This document shows positions 19,098-28,044 of a stretch of DNA of 64,000 bases, piece after piece. The notes beneath the pieces are model-generated. The model was not told where the DNA came from. It ran no database searches and saw only the letters and a list, made by a program, of their open reading frames with translations. The position numbers were made by a program, and so were the translations under genes. The first letter of the stretch is position 1, and each line of letters starts with the position of its first letter. The stretch is from contig NC_016943.1 of the NCBI RefSeq assembly GCF_000284015.1, positions 909,541 to 973,540 of the forward strand, read 5' to 3'. This stretch comes from Blastococcus saxobsidens DD2. GTDB taxonomy: Bacteria; Actinomycetota; Actinomycetes; Mycobacteriales; Geodermatophilaceae.

Positions 19098-19815
19098 TCA
19101 GTCGCCGGGGCGGAGATCCTCGGGCGGCCGGCCGGCGAGCAGGTCGGCGGCCACCTCGTCCACCGACCGGCCGGCCGTGTACGCGTCGGTGCGCAGCAGC
19201 GCCAGCGCGTCGGTGGGATCGACGTCGAGGGCGACGCTCACCTTGCCGATCGCCTCCCAGACCGCCGCGCGCCGCCGGGGGACCGGACCGTGCAGCCAGC
19301 CGGGGCCCTCGGCCGGGGACCAGCTGGACCAGACGGCCGCGTCGGTGAGGGCCGAGGTGACCAGCTCGCCCACGGCGACGGCCGCGAAGACGTCGAGCTC
19401 GGCGACGGCGGCGGCCCGGGTGACGTAGAGGTCCAGCGCGCCGTCGCCGTAGGGTCCCGGTCGCAGTGGCAGGGCGATCACGGCGCGGAACGGCGTTCCG
19501 CCGAGCAGCAGGTCGGCGAACATCGGCCAGCGCCGGCGCAGGTCCTCCTCGACGGCGAACACCGGCTGGCCGGTGCGCTGGGAAGCCGTGCACGGGCCCT
19601 CGCCGGCGGTGAACTGCATCCGCTCGGCAGCGGACGCGACCGCGCTGCTGCCGCCCAACGGCACCCGGCGGCCGCTGGCGTCGGCCGTGCTCAGGCCGGC
19701 GCCGTCGACCTCCGGCGCACGCCCGGCTGAGCCGCACCGGCAGCAGCTCCGGCCCGGCGAGGTCGGGGTCGGAGACCGCCGCGAGCGCGGTCGCGAACCG
19801 GCCGGCGATGGTCAC
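19098..19815 (-). pseudogene. GAF-ANTAR regulator interrupted by an apparent frameshift
   Basis: The gene encodes a two-part RNA-binding regulator: a GAF sensor followed by a C-terminal ANTAR (EAIGKVSVALDVD...DALALLRTDAYTAGRS), which normally acts as an antiterminator. Its N-terminus starts at the GTG at 19815 ([20 protein letters not shown]) in one frame. From about 19709-19716 the family sequence continues one frame over as VDGAGLSTADASGRR, then LGGSSAVASAAERMQFTAGE. Removing one G from GCCGGAGGTC restores a typical protein of about 238 aa. If intact, translation from an internal GTG at 19664 would give 188 aa lacking the GAF start. Sequencing error and real inactivation are both possible. 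Confidence 0.75.
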
Positions 19816-19944
19816 GCCTGAGTGTCCGCCCGCGGGACCGGGCGCACATCCTGTGCCGCCCGGGTCCCCGATCCGCGACGGGTCGGGCGCCCGGGCGGGT
19901 GCGGGGCGGCGAGGCGGACGCTACCTCCCGCGGCGGGGTGACCG

Positions 19945-20591
19945 ATGACCGATCATGGTCGGGTGGCAGACCGCGGGGACGTCGTGGACGTGGTCCGCTA
20001 CGGCGACCGCGCGCTGCTGGTGGAGGCGGCCGAGCCCGGAACCGTCCCGGGGCTGCGGGCCGCCCTGGCCGCCGGCCCGCTGGACGGGCAGGTGGACCTG
20101 GTGCCGGCCGCCCGCACCCTGCTCGTCGTGCTCGACCGGCCGCCCACCGACCTGGACGCCGCGGCACTGCGCCGCCTGGTGCCGGTCCCGCCGGCCGCGG
20201 GGCACGCCCGGGCGCCGCTCGACCTGCCCGTGGTCTTCGACGGTCCCGATCTGGCCGACGTCGCCCGGCTGACCGGCCGCTCACCGGAAGCCGTCGTGGC
20301 CATGCTCGCCGACCTCCGGTTCACCGTCGCCTTCGGCGGCTTCGCGCCGGGGTTCGGGTACCTGACCGGGTTGCCGCCGGAGCTGCACGTGCCGCGCCGG
20401 GCGACCCCCCGCACCCGGGTGCCGGCCGGGTCCTCGGCCTGGCCGGCCCGTACGCGGGGGTCTACCCGCGGGCCTCGCCCGGCGGCTGGCAGCTGGTCGG
20501 CCGCACCGACGCGGTGCTCTTCGACGTCGACCGGGACCCGCCTGCGCTGCTGGCGCCCGGGACCGACGTCCGGTTCCGGGAGGTGCGCTGA
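19945..20591 (+). pseudogene. pxpB: 5-oxoprolinase subunit B (KipI family), apparent frameshift
   Basis: Residues from [12 protein letters not shown] through [17 protein letters not shown] and [13 protein letters not shown] are a normal PxpB/KipI (AHS1) protein. At about 20431-20434 the family sequence continues in another frame as [20 protein letters not shown] to a TGA at 20591, directly before pxpC. The family pattern is PAGSxGLAG, so one base appears to be missing in GGGTCCTCGGCC. Without correction, the first frame runs on through pxpC out of phase, which is implausible. Restored length would be about 215 aa, normal for PxpB. The start at 19945 is tentative; a GTG at 19963 is the alternative. 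Confidence 0.8.
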
Positions 20592-21443
20592 GTGCTCACC
20601 GTCCTGGCGCCGGGCCCGTTCAGCACCGTGCAGGACGCCGGCCGCCCCGGCTGGGCGTCGATCGGGGTGTCCCGCTCCGGGGCCGCCGACCGGCCGGCCG
20701 CTGAGCTGGCCAACCGGCTGGTCGGCAACCGGCCCGCCGCGGCCCTGCTCGAGGTGACCGCCGGCGGCCTGCGCGTCCGTGCCGGACGGGTTCTGCTCGT
20801 GGCCGTGACCGGGGCGCCGGCGCCGGTCACGGTCGACGGGCGGCCCGCGCCGTTCGCCGGCCCCGTGCCCGTACCCGCCGGAGCGGTGCTGGGGCTGGGC
20901 ACCCCACCGGTGGGCCTGCGCAGCTACGTCGCGGTGCGCGGCGGCGTCGACGTCCCGCCGGTGCTGGGCTCGCGCAGCACCGACACCCTGTCCGGCCTCG
21001 GTCCGGCGCCGCTGACCACGGGCGTGCGGCTGCCGGTCGGCACGGAGGCGGGGGAGGAGCCGTTCGTCGACGTCGCCCCCGTCGGCGCCCCGTCGGACCG
21101 GCCGGTGCTGCGCGTCCTGCCCGGCCCGCGACGGGACTGGCTGGCCGACGACGCGTGGCCGGTGCTGACCGGCGCGGAGTGGCGGGTCGGCGTGGACAGC
21201 GACCGGGTGGGCCTGCGGCTGGCCGGCCCCGGACTGCGGCGCGCCCGGGAGGGGGAGCTGCCCAGCGAGGGACTGGTGCCCGGCGCCGTCCAGGTCCCGC
21301 CCGACGGGGCACCGGTGCTGTTCCTCGCCGACCACCCGGTCACGGGGGGCTATCCGGTGCTCGCCGTCGTGGTCACCGCCGACCTCGGCGCGGTGGCGCA
21401 GCTGCGGCCGGGCGACGCCGTCCGGTTCCGCCCGGCCCGCTGA
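20592..21443 (+). CDS. pxpC: 5-oxoprolinase subunit C (biotin-dependent carboxyltransferase/AHS2 family)
   Basis: The protein has 283 aa. It opens LTVLAPGPFSTVQDAGRPG and continues GVSRSGAADRPAAELANRLVGN, both diagnostic of the KipA/AHS2 family. YVAVRGGVDVPPVLGSRSTD and DGAPVLFLADHPVTGGYP are the other conserved parts. It pairs with PxpB in the 5-oxoprolinase complex. The GTG directly follows the pxpB TGA with no gap, implying coupled translation. The gene itself is intact, unlike pxpB. Confidence 0.92.
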   Translation: MLTVLAPGPFSTVQDAGRPGWASIGVSRSGAADRPAAELANRLVGNRPAAALLEVTAGGLRVRAGRVLLVAVTGAPAPVTVDGRPAPFAGPVPVPAGAVLGLGTPPVGLRSYVAVRGGVDVPPVLGSRSTDTLSGLGPAPLTTGVRLPVGTEAGEEPFVDVAPVGAPSDRPVLRVLPGPRRDWLADDAWPVLTGAEWRVGVDSDRVGLRLAGPGLRRAREGELPSEGLVPGAVQVPPDGAPVLFLADHPVTGGYPVLAVVVTADLGAVAQLRPGDAVRFRPAR

Positions 21444-21532
21444 GCATGGTCGTCCCGAGTGGGCCCCGGAGGGGTCCGCGCAGGGATGACGGAGTCGCTC
21501 CGCCCGACGGGGGAACGGCTCCAGGCCGCGGT

Positions 21533-21549
21533 GCGGTCCGGAGGACCGC
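21533..21549. repeat. 17-bp palindrome, first copy
   Basis: GCGGTCC-GGA-GGACCGC is a perfect 7-bp inverted repeat with a 3-base centre. It is followed by AGTGTCAT, and a related palindrome followed by AGTGTTAT lies 96 bases downstream. Both lie between pxpC and btuD and may act as terminators for the convergent genes. Confidence 0.6.
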
Positions 21550-21628
21550 AGTGTCATGGCCCCGGAGGCTCCCCCGAGTCGGGACGGGAAGGGCTCAGCA
21601 CCGGCCGGGGACGGCAATCGGAGGCGGT

Positions 21629-21645
21629 GTCGTCCGGAGGACGAC
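21629..21645. repeat. 17-bp palindrome, second copy
   Basis: GTCGTCC-GGA-GGACGAC is a perfect 7-bp inverted repeat ending 5 bases before the btuD stop codon. The same 17 bases occur in reverse orientation at 31333-31349. Confidence 0.65.
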
Positions 21646-21649
21646 AGTG

Positions 21650-22453
21650 TTATCGCACCGGCAGCACCGCGGGGCCGTGCGCCCCGGGGACGATGCGGGC
21701 GCGCGCCCCGTAGTGGGCCGACAGCGCCTCGGCGGTCAGGACCTGCTCGGGGGTCCCCTCCGCGGCGACCCGGCCGTCGGCGAGGAGGGTCAGCCGGTCG
21801 GCGTACTGGCCGGCGAGCGTGAGATCGTGCAGCGTGCTCACCACCGTGAGCCCGTCCTGGCGGCGCAGGTGGTCCAGCAGGTCCAGCACCTGCTGCGCAT
21901 GGCCGAGGTCCAGCGCCGCCGTCGGCTCGTCGAGCAGCAGCACCCGCGGCTGCTGGGCCAGCGCGCGGGCCAGGACGGCGCGCTGCTGCTCGCCGCCGGA
22001 GAGGGTGACCACCGCGCGGTCGGCCAGCGCGGTCAGCTCCAGCCGCGTCATGACCTCGGCGACGACCTCCCGGTCCACCGCGCGCGGCGCGGCCAGCAGC
22101 GGGCGGTGCGGGGTGCGGCCGAGGGTGACGTAGTCGCGGGTGCTCACGGCCTCGGGCAGCACCGGCAGCTGCGGGGCGTAGGCCAGCAGGCGGGCGCGGT
22201 CCCGCCGCGGCATGCCGGTCGTCGGGGCGCCGTCGATGCGGACCTCCCCCTCATAGGGGTGCAGCCCGAGCACCGAGCGCAGCAGCGTCGACTTGCCCGA
22301 CCCGTTCGGTCCGATGATGCCGAGCCAGCCGCCGGCGTCGACGGCGAACCGCACGGAGGAGAGGACCGGGCGCCGGCCGTAGCCGGCGCTCAGGCCCACC
22401 ACCTCGACGCGGGCCCCGCCCGCCGGGACGGGGACGGGGGGCCGGCGGCTCAT
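21650..22453 (-). CDS. btuD: ABC transporter ATP-binding protein, probable cobalamin import ATPase
   Basis: This is a 267-aa ABC ATPase of the siderophore/B12 (FecE/BtuD) type. The Walker A is GPNGSGKSTLLRS (about 39-51), the signature is LSGGEQQRAVLARAL and the Walker B is RVLLLDEPTAALDL, followed by the switch His in STLHDL. ATGA overlap with the permease gene upstream shows that they form one operon. The cobalamin riboswitch in front of the operon points to B12 or a corrinoid as substrate, rather than iron-siderophores. Confidence 0.88.
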   Translation of the reverse strand: MSRRPPVPVPAGGARVEVVGLSAGYGRRPVLSSVRFAVDAGGWLGIIGPNGSGKSTLLRSVLGLHPYEGEVRIDGAPTTGMPRRDRARLLAYAPQLPVLPEAVSTRDYVTLGRTPHRPLLAAPRAVDREVVAEVMTRLELTALADRAVVTLSGGEQQRAVLARALAQQPRVLLLDEPTAALDLGHAQQVLDLLDHLRRQDGLTVVSTLHDLTLAGQYADRLTLLADGRVAAEGTPEQVLTAEALSAHYGARARIVPGAHGPAVLPVR

Positions 22454-23532
22454 CGCCGCCTCGCCCCGGCCCAGAGCAGGCCCGCGAAGAACGGCGCCCC
22501 GACGAAGGCCGTGACGACGCCGATCGGGAGTTCGGCGGGAGCGAGGACCACCCGGGCGAGCAGGTCGGCGAGCACGAGGAACGCCCCGCCGACCAGCAGC
22601 GAGACCGGCAGCACCCGGGAGTTCGCGCCGCCGACGAGCCGCCGCACGATGTGCGGCACGACCAGGCCGACGAACCCGATCAGGCCGCTCACCGCCACGG
22701 CAGCGGCGGTCGCGAGGGAGGCGGCGAGGATGACCAGCAGCCGTAGCCGGCCGGGGTGGATGCCCAGCGAGCTGGCCTCGTCATCCCCGAGCGCCAGGAC
22801 GTCCAGGGCCCGCCCGCAGAGCAGCAGCACCCCGGCCGCCGCGCCCAGGTAGGGCAGCACCAGCGTGACGTCGGACCACTGCGCGCTCCCGAGCTGACCG
22901 AGCAGCCAGCCGTAGATCTCGCGCAGGTCGTCGGTGTTCTGCTGCTGCACCAGCGTCTGGGCCGCGGCGAGGAACGCGGCGACGGCGATCCCGGCCAGCA
23001 GCAGCGTCGGGCTGTGCGAACCACCGGCCACGCTGCCCAGCGCGAGGGCGCAGCCGACGCCGACGAGCGCCCCGGCGAAGGCGGCCAGGGGGACGACCCC
23101 GATCGGCCCCACCGCCTGCACCGGGGAGTACGCGATGACCAGGGTGGCTCCCAGCCCTGCACCGGCCGCCGCCCCCAGCAGGTAGGGGTCGGCCAGCGGA
23201 TTGCGGAACACGCCCTGGTACGCGGCACCCGAGATGGCGAGCCCGGCGCCCACCAGCGACGCCAGGAGCACCCGGGGCAGGCGCAGCTGCAGCAGGACCG
23301 CGGCGGAGGAGCCCTCCAGGGTGCCCGGCACGGTCACCCCCAACGGGTCGAGCAGCCGGTCGAGCAGGGTGACGACGACGGCGCCCGGGGGGAGGGGCAG
23401 CGCCCCCACCCACACCCCGGCGAGCATCGCCAGGACCAGCGCGAGGCCGGCTCCGGCGAACACCCGGCCGGAGCGGCGCCGGCTGCGGGGTGCTCCCGCG
23501 GCCGTGCGCGCACCGGGCGCCGTCGTCGTCAT
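22450..23532 (-). CDS. btuC: FecCD-family permease, probable cobalamin importer
   Basis: This is a 360-aa membrane protein of the FecCD/BtuC family with about ten helices. LRLPRVLLASLVGAGLAISG and YQGVFRNPLADPYLLG are the family hallmarks. The C-terminal GLIGFVGLVVPHIVRRLVG is the coupling segment for the ATPase. The start at 23532 is the first Met; the upstream frame is an Arg-rich shadow of the binding-protein gene. It lies 14 bases after the binding-protein gene and overlaps btuD by 4 bases. Confidence 0.9.
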   Translation of the reverse strand: MTTTAPGARTAAGAPRSRRRSGRVFAGAGLALVLAMLAGVWVGALPLPPGAVVVTLLDRLLDPLGVTVPGTLEGSSAAVLLQLRLPRVLLASLVGAGLAISGAAYQGVFRNPLADPYLLGAAAGAGLGATLVIAYSPVQAVGPIGVVPLAAFAGALVGVGCALALGSVAGGSHSPTLLLAGIAVAAFLAAAQTLVQQQNTDDLREIYGWLLGQLGSAQWSDVTLVLPYLGAAAGVLLLCGRALDVLALGDDEASSLGIHPGRLRLLVILAASLATAAAVAVSGLIGFVGLVVPHIVRRLVGGANSRVLPVSLLVGGAFLVLADLLARVVLAPAELPIGVVTAFVGAPFFAGLLWAGARRR

Positions 23533-23546
23533 CGGGGGTGCTTCTC

Positions 23547-24524
23547 TCAGCCCTGCAGCGTCTCGGCGACCGACTCCGCGAACTCGGCGATCCGCGGACC
23601 CCAGCGGGAGGCGATGTCGTCGTCGGCCTCGAGGATCCGGCCTTCCTGGACGGCGGGCACGGTGCCGAACGCCGGCCGCTGCGCCACGGTCTCCGCCGAC
23701 TGCTCGCAGCACTTCGTGTCCGCGAGGACGATCAGCTCCGGCGCCTGACCGACGACGTACTCCGGGGACAGCTGCGGGTAGCCGCCGGCCGCATCGGGGG
23801 CGCCGTCGGCGATGTTCTCCAGGCCGAACATGCGGTAGATGCTGCCGATGAACGTGTCGCTGGTCGCCGAGTACAGCTCCGGGCCGAGCTCGTGGTAGAC
23901 GCTCGCCCCCTCGGCGTCGGCCGGCACCGACTCCACCGCGGCGGCGATCCGGTCCTGCACGTCGGCGGCCACCTCGTCGGCCTCCTCGGCGTGGCCGGTC
24001 GCCTCGCCGAGGGTCTCCAGCTGCTCGTAGGTGTCGTCGAGACTCTCGGCGGCCGGGAGCAGCAGCGTCGGGATGGACAGCGCGTCCAGCGCGTCGACGA
24101 TCCCGTTCTGGTCGTTGCTCAGGACGACCAGGTCGGGCTCGTACTCGGCGATCGCCTCGGCGTTCGGCGTGAAGGCCGACAGCTCGGTGGTCGGTGCCCC
24201 GGCCGGGTAGTTCGAGTTGTCGTCCACGGCCTCGACCTGGTCGCCGGCGCCGATGGCGAAGAGCATCTCGGTGGCGGTCGGCGACATCGAGACGATGTTC
24301 TCGGGCTGGTCCTCGAGGGTCAGCTCACCGTCGGCGCCGGTCACGGTGACCGGGAAGGCGCCGGACTCCGGCGAGGCGGACGCCGCGGCGTCGTCGGTGG
24401 GGTCGGCGGAACCACCGCACGCGGTCAGCGCCAGGAGCGGGGCCGTGAGGAGGGCCAGGAGGGCGGGGGTGGGCCGCCGGGGGGCGCGCGGCGTCGACCG
24501 CGCCGCGAGGGGAGTGCCGAACAA
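23547..24524 (-). CDS. btuF: Periplasmic-binding lipoprotein, probable cobalamin/corrinoid binding protein
   Basis: The protein has 325 aa. It has a lipoprotein signal with lipobox LLALTAC at about residues 30-36, so it should be a lipid-anchored substrate-binding protein outside the membrane. The body (ENIVSMSPTATEMLFAIGAG, then EYEPDLVVLSND) is a cluster A-II/BtuF-FepB two-lobe fold. A KCCEQ pair of adjacent Cys lies near 270. The TTG at 24524 has GGAGG 7 bases upstream. The riboswitch directly upstream identifies the likely ligand as a corrinoid. Confidence 0.9.
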   Translation of the reverse strand: MFGTPLAARSTPRAPRRPTPALLALLTAPLLALTACGGSADPTDDAAASASPESGAFPVTVTGADGELTLEDQPENIVSMSPTATEMLFAIGAGDQVEAVDDNSNYPAGAPTTELSAFTPNAEAIAEYEPDLVVLSNDQNGIVDALDALSIPTLLLPAAESLDDTYEQLETLGEATGHAEEADEVAADVQDRIAAAVESVPADAEGASVYHELGPELYSATSDTFIGSIYRMFGLENIADGAPDAAGGYPQLSPEYVVGQAPELIVLADTKCCEQSAETVAQRPAFGTVPAVQEGRILEADDDIASRWGPRIAEFAESVAETLQG

Positions 24525-24599
24525 GGAATTGCCTCCAGTGGAGGCGGCGAGCGTCGCCCACGAGCTGACCCGACGCCCGATGCGCGACCCTTGCCGCGA

Positions 24600-24735
24600 G
24601 GGTCGGTTGCAGGACGCAGGGCAGGCGATCTGGCTCAGGTCCGCGAGGGACCATCACAGTTGCGGGACAGCGCCGGGTTCGCACCGGACTTCGCTGCTGC
24701 TGCGCCGCCGGCACGAGCCGGTGCGCAGAAGGTAC
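24600..24735 (-). promoter_or_regulatory. Cobalamin riboswitch upstream of btuFCD
   Basis: Read on the minus strand, the leader contains TCCGGTGCGAACCCGGCGCTG, then TCCCGCAACTGTGATGG and GAGCCAGATCGCCTGCC. These are the B12-box core and the 3' conserved helix of adenosylcobalamin-type riboswitches. It begins just after a TACCTT box at 24729-24734. Between aptamer and start codon, GACCCT and AGGGTC can pair, and the GGAGG of btuF follows: a possible expression platform that hides the ribosome site. The boundaries are approximate. Confidence 0.92.
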
Positions 24736-24742
24736 CAGCGGT

Positions 24743-25933
24743 TCAACCGCGGGCGGCGAGGACCGCCTCGTACACCGCCACGGTCTGCTGGGCGATGGCG
24801 GCCCAGCCGAACTCGGCGAGCACGCGTTCCCGGCCGGCGGCCCCCATGGCGGCGGCGCGCTGGGGATCGGCCAGCAGCTCGCCGGTGCGGGCGGCCAGGC
24901 CGGCGGCGAACCCGGCTGGATCGTCCTCGTCGTAGGGCACGAGCAGCCCGGTGCGGCCGTCGTCGACGACCTCCGGGATGCCGCCCACGGCGCTGGCGAC
25001 GACGGCGGTGCCGCAGGCCGCCGCCTCCAGGTTGACGATGCCGAGGGGCTCGTACACCGACGGGACGACGAACACGGTGGCCCCGCTGATCAGCGGCACC
25101 AGCTGCTCACGGGGCAGCATCGTCTCGATCCACACCACTCCGCCGCGGCGGGACTGCAGCTCGGCGACCGCGTCGGCCACCTGCTGCCGCTCGCCCGGGG
25201 TGTCGGCGGCGCCCGCGCAGAGCACCAGGCCGACGTCGGCGGGCAGCTGCTCGGCGGCGGCCAGCAGGTGCAGAACGCCCTTCTGCCGGGTGATCCGCCC
25301 GACGAAGAGCGCGTAGGGGCGGTCGGGGTCCACCCCGAGCCCGCGCACGACGTCCGGGTCGTGCACCGGCCGGTAGGCGTCGGCGTCCACCCCGTTGCCG
25401 ACGACGTGCACGCGGGCCGGGACGAGGTCCGGGTAGGCATCGAGGACGTCGGCGCGCATGCCGTGGCTGACCGCGATCACGGCGTCCGCCGCGAGGTAGG
25501 CGGTGCGCTCGACCCACGAGGAGAGCCGGTAGCCCCCGCCCAGCTGGTCGGCCTTCCACGGGCGCCGCGGCTCCAGCGAGTGCGCGGTGACCACGTGCGG
25601 GATCCCGTGCACCAGCGCGGCCAGCATCCCCGCGCCGTTCGCGTACCAGGTGTGGCTGTGCACCAGGTCCACGCCGGCGAGGGCGGCGGCGATCTCGACG
25701 TCGACACCGAGCGCCTGCAGCGCGCCGTTGGCCTCGCGCAACGCGGGCGGCACCGGGTGGCCGGTGGCTCCGTATCCCGCCGTGCCCGGACTCCGCGGGC
25801 CGCCGAAGCAGTGGACGTCCAGCTGCGGCGGCGACGGCAGCGCCCGCAGCGCCGCGACGAGGTGCTCGACGTGCACCCCGGCCCCGCCGTAGACGTCCGG
25901 CGGCCACTCACGCGTGACGATCCCGATGTGCAC
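24743..25933 (-). CDS. glgA: Actinobacterial glycogen synthase / maltose-1-phosphate synthase (GlgA/GlgM)
   Basis: This is a 396-aa GT4 glycosyltransferase. HIGIVTREWPPDVYGGAGVHVEHL is the family start, and VGRITRQKGV is the donor-site motif. The C-terminal PSVYEPLGIVNLEAAACG has the E-x7-E motif of retaining GT-B enzymes. The closest known equivalent is Mtb Rv1212c, which makes maltose-1-phosphate from ADP-glucose and glucose-1-phosphate for glucan synthesis. It is divergent from glgC, which supplies ADP-glucose. The GTG at 25933 follows a TAGGGT box by 6 bases. Confidence 0.93.
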   Translation of the reverse strand: MHIGIVTREWPPDVYGGAGVHVEHLVAALRALPSPPQLDVHCFGGPRSPGTAGYGATGHPVPPALREANGALQALGVDVEIAAALAGVDLVHSHTWYANGAGMLAALVHGIPHVVTAHSLEPRRPWKADQLGGGYRLSSWVERTAYLAADAVIAVSHGMRADVLDAYPDLVPARVHVVGNGVDADAYRPVHDPDVVRGLGVDPDRPYALFVGRITRQKGVLHLLAAAEQLPADVGLVLCAGAADTPGERQQVADAVAELQSRRGGVVWIETMLPREQLVPLISGATVFVVPSVYEPLGIVNLEAAACGTAVVASAVGGIPEVVDDGRTGLLVPYDEDDPAGFAAGLAARTGELLADPQRAAAMGAAGRERVLAEFGWAAIAQQTVAVYEAVLAARG

Positions 25934-25939
25934 GCCGTC

Positions 25940-25945
25940 ACCCTA
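25940..25945 (-). promoter_or_regulatory. -10 box of glgA, leaderless type
   Basis: TAGGGT on the minus strand ends 6 bases before the GTG at 25933. With the glgC box it makes a compact divergent promoter pair. Confidence 0.6.
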
Positions 25946-25993
25946 GGGGGGCGGGTGCGGCCCACGCAGGGCGCCGCCGGTCCCGCCAGCGGA

Positions 25994-25999
25994 TACGGT
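25994..25999 (+). promoter_or_regulatory. -10 box of glgC, leaderless type
   Basis: TACGGT ends 7 bases before the ATG at 26007. It argues against the in-frame GTG at 25998, which would overlap the box. Confidence 0.6.
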
Positions 26000-26006
26000 G
26001 CTGTCC

Positions 26007-27227
26007 ATGCGCGGCGGTCCACGGGTGCTCGGCATCGTCCTGGCGGGCGGTGAGGGAAAGCGGCTGTCCCCGCTGACCCAGGACCGCGCCAAGCCGGCAG
26101 TCCCCTTCGGGGGCAACTACCGGCTCATCGACTTCGTGCTCTCCAACCTGGTGAACGGCGACGTCCGGCAGATCGCCGTCCTGACCCAGTACAAGAGCCA
26201 CAGCCTCGACCGGCACATCACCCAGACCTGGCGGATGTCCCAGCTGCTCGGCAACTACATCACCCCGGTACCGGCCCAGCAGCGGCTCGGCCCGCGCTGG
26301 TACACCGGCAGCGCCGACGCGATCTTCCAGAGCCTGAACCTGATCTACGACGAGCGGCCGGAGATCGTCGTCGTCTTCGGCGCCGACCACGTGTACCGCA
26401 TGGACCCGGCGCAAATGATCGACCAGCACCTGCAGACCGGGGCCGGGGTCACCATCGCCGGCCTGCGGGTGCCGCGCCGGGAGGCCACCGAGTTCGGGGT
26501 CATCGACTCCGACGCGTCGGGGAAGGTGCGCGGATTCCTGGAGAAGCCCGCGGACCCGCCCGGTCTGCCGGATTCGCCGGAGGAGAGCTTCGCCTCCATG
26601 GGCAACTACGTCTTCAGCACCGACGCCCTGCTGGAGGCGCTGCGGGCCGACGCCGAGGACCCCGACTCGGTGCACGACATGGGCGGCTCGATCATGCCGA
26701 TGCTGGCCGGATCCGGTGAGGCGTGGGTCTACGACTTCTCCACCAACGTGGTCCCCGGGGCGACCGAGCGCGACCACGGCTACTGGCGCGACGTCGGGAC
26801 CATCGACTCCTACTACGACGCCCACATGGATCTCGTGTCGGTGTCGCCGGTCTTCAACCTCTACAACGAGCGGTGGCCGATCTACACGCTGCCGCCGCAG
26901 CGCCCGCCGGCGAAGTTCGTCCTGGGCGGCCGCGCGGAGGAGTCGATGGTCAGCGCCGGCGCGATCATCGGTGGCGGCGCGGTGCACGGCTCGGTCATCT
27001 CCCCCGGGGTCCGGGTGGAACGCGGGTCCCGCATCGAGAACAGCGTCGTGATGGACGGCGCATACATCGGTGAGGGCGCGCACGTGCGCCGGGCGATCCT
27101 GGACAAGAACGTCGTCGTCCCGGCGGGCGCCCGGATCGGCTTCGACCACGATCTGGACCGCGAGCGCTACCACGTGAGCGCCGGCGGGATCACCGTGCTC
27201 GGCAAGGGCACCCGCGCCTACCTCTGA
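26007..27227 (+). CDS. glgC: Glucose-1-phosphate adenylyltransferase
   Basis: The protein has 406 aa. It makes ADP-glucose from ATP and glucose-1-phosphate for glycogen and capsular glucan synthesis. The nucleotidyltransferase start [18 protein letters not shown] carries the GGxG..R..PLT signature. [14 protein letters not shown] and [13 protein letters not shown] (metal Asp) follow. The C-terminal third is a left-handed beta-helix ([20 protein letters not shown]). Gene order glgA/glgC, divergent, is as in Mtb Rv1212c-Rv1213. A large palindrome follows the stop. Confidence 0.95.
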   Translation: MRGGPRVLGIVLAGGEGKRLSPLTQDRAKPAVPFGGNYRLIDFVLSNLVNGDVRQIAVLTQYKSHSLDRHITQTWRMSQLLGNYITPVPAQQRLGPRWYTGSADAIFQSLNLIYDERPEIVVVFGADHVYRMDPAQMIDQHLQTGAGVTIAGLRVPRREATEFGVIDSDASGKVRGFLEKPADPPGLPDSPEESFASMGNYVFSTDALLEALRADAEDPDSVHDMGGSIMPMLAGSGEAWVYDFSTNVVPGATERDHGYWRDVGTIDSYYDAHMDLVSVSPVFNLYNERWPIYTLPPQRPPAKFVLGGRAEESMVSAGAIIGGGAVHGSVISPGVRVERGSRIENSVVMDGAYIGEGAHVRRAILDKNVVVPAGARIGFDHDLDRERYHVSAGGITVLGKGTRAYL

Positions 27228-27235
27228 CCCCCCCC

Positions 27236-27295
27236 GGCATAGGAAGCTATACCTACGGTTCTTGAGCCGAATCCGTAGGCAAAGCCTCCTATGCC
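27236..27295. repeat. 23-bp-arm palindrome, family copy 1, between convergent genes
   Basis: The arms at 27236-27258 and 27273-27295 match at 20 of 23 positions around a 14-base loop. The arm begins GGCATAGGA and ends CCTACGG. A related palindrome with the same arm length and loop size lies at 38851-38912. It sits between the glgC stop and the stop of the opposite-strand methyltransferase, so it can terminate both. It is visibly AT-richer than its surroundings. Confidence 0.8.
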
Positions 27296-27302
27296 TGGTC
27301 GG

Positions 27303-27962
27303 TCAGGCGCGCTTGGTGGCGACGAGCAGCCCGCTACCGATGGGCAGGACAGCCGGCAGGAGGCTGTCGTCGTCGCGGATGGTGCGGGAGATCTCCCGCC
27401 ACGCCACCGTCTGCGGGTCCCGCGCGGTGCGGTCGGCGATCCGGCCGCCCTCGAGCAGCCCGTGGCAGGTGAGCGTGCCGCCCACCCGCACCAGGGCGAG
27501 CAGCCCCGGCAGGTGCTCGGCGTACTCCCGCGGCGGGCCGGCGCAGCACACCATGTCGTAGCCGCCGGGCGAGAGTCGGGGGAGGACCTCGCCGGGGGTG
27601 CCGAAGATCAGCCGCGCCCGGCTGGCGGGCACCCGGGCCTCGGCGAGCGCGGTGCGCGCCGCCCGCAGCTGCTCGGGATCGCCGTCCAGGGCGGTGAGGA
27701 CGCCGTCGGGCCGCATGCCGCGCAGCAGCCACAGGGCGGCCAGGCCGCCGCCGCTGCCGATGGACACCACCGAGCGGGCCCCGGTCGTCGCGGCCAGGAC
27801 CGCGAGCACGGCCCCGACGGGGGGCTCCACCGGTTGCGAGCCGGACAGGGCATGGGTGCGGTGCCGCGCCGCCTGCATCTCGGGCGACTCCGCGGCGAAG
27901 CGGTCGGCGTAGGCGGCGCCCAGCTCGTTACCGCCTCCGGGCGGCGGCTGCTGGGCGCTCAT
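27303..27962 (-). CDS. O-methyltransferase-like protein (Rv1220c type)
   Basis: This is a 219-aa class I SAM methyltransferase of the caffeoyl-CoA/catechol O-methyltransferase group. Motif I is [16 protein letters not shown] (about 68-83), followed by the acidic [23 protein letters not shown] before motif I and [13 protein letters not shown] after it are family features. Mtb Rv1220c, next to sigE in the same divergent arrangement, is the likely orthologue. The acceptor is unknown. A TACCCT box (27972-27977) lies 9 bases before the ATG. Confidence 0.88.
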   Translation of the reverse strand: MSAQQPPPGGGNELGAAYADRFAAESPEMQAARHRTHALSGSQPVEPPVGAVLAVLAATTGARSVVSIGSGGGLAALWLLRGMRPDGVLTALDGDPEQLRAARTALAEARVPASRARLIFGTPGEVLPRLSPGGYDMVCCAGPPREYAEHLPGLLALVRVGGTLTCHGLLEGGRIADRTARDPQTVAWREISRTIRDDDSLLPAVLPIGSGLLVATKRA

Positions 27963-28044
27963 CACCGGCCGAGGGTAGTGGCCGGGTCGCGCGGGGCCGT
28001 GATGCGCGGCCGTACCTGTGCGTCTCCTGGGAGCCGCGGTGCGC

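Noticed and set aside
21650..24524. Iron-siderophore importer as the name for the ABC operon
   Set aside because: The protein families alone allow it, but the cobalamin riboswitch upstream favours corrinoid import.
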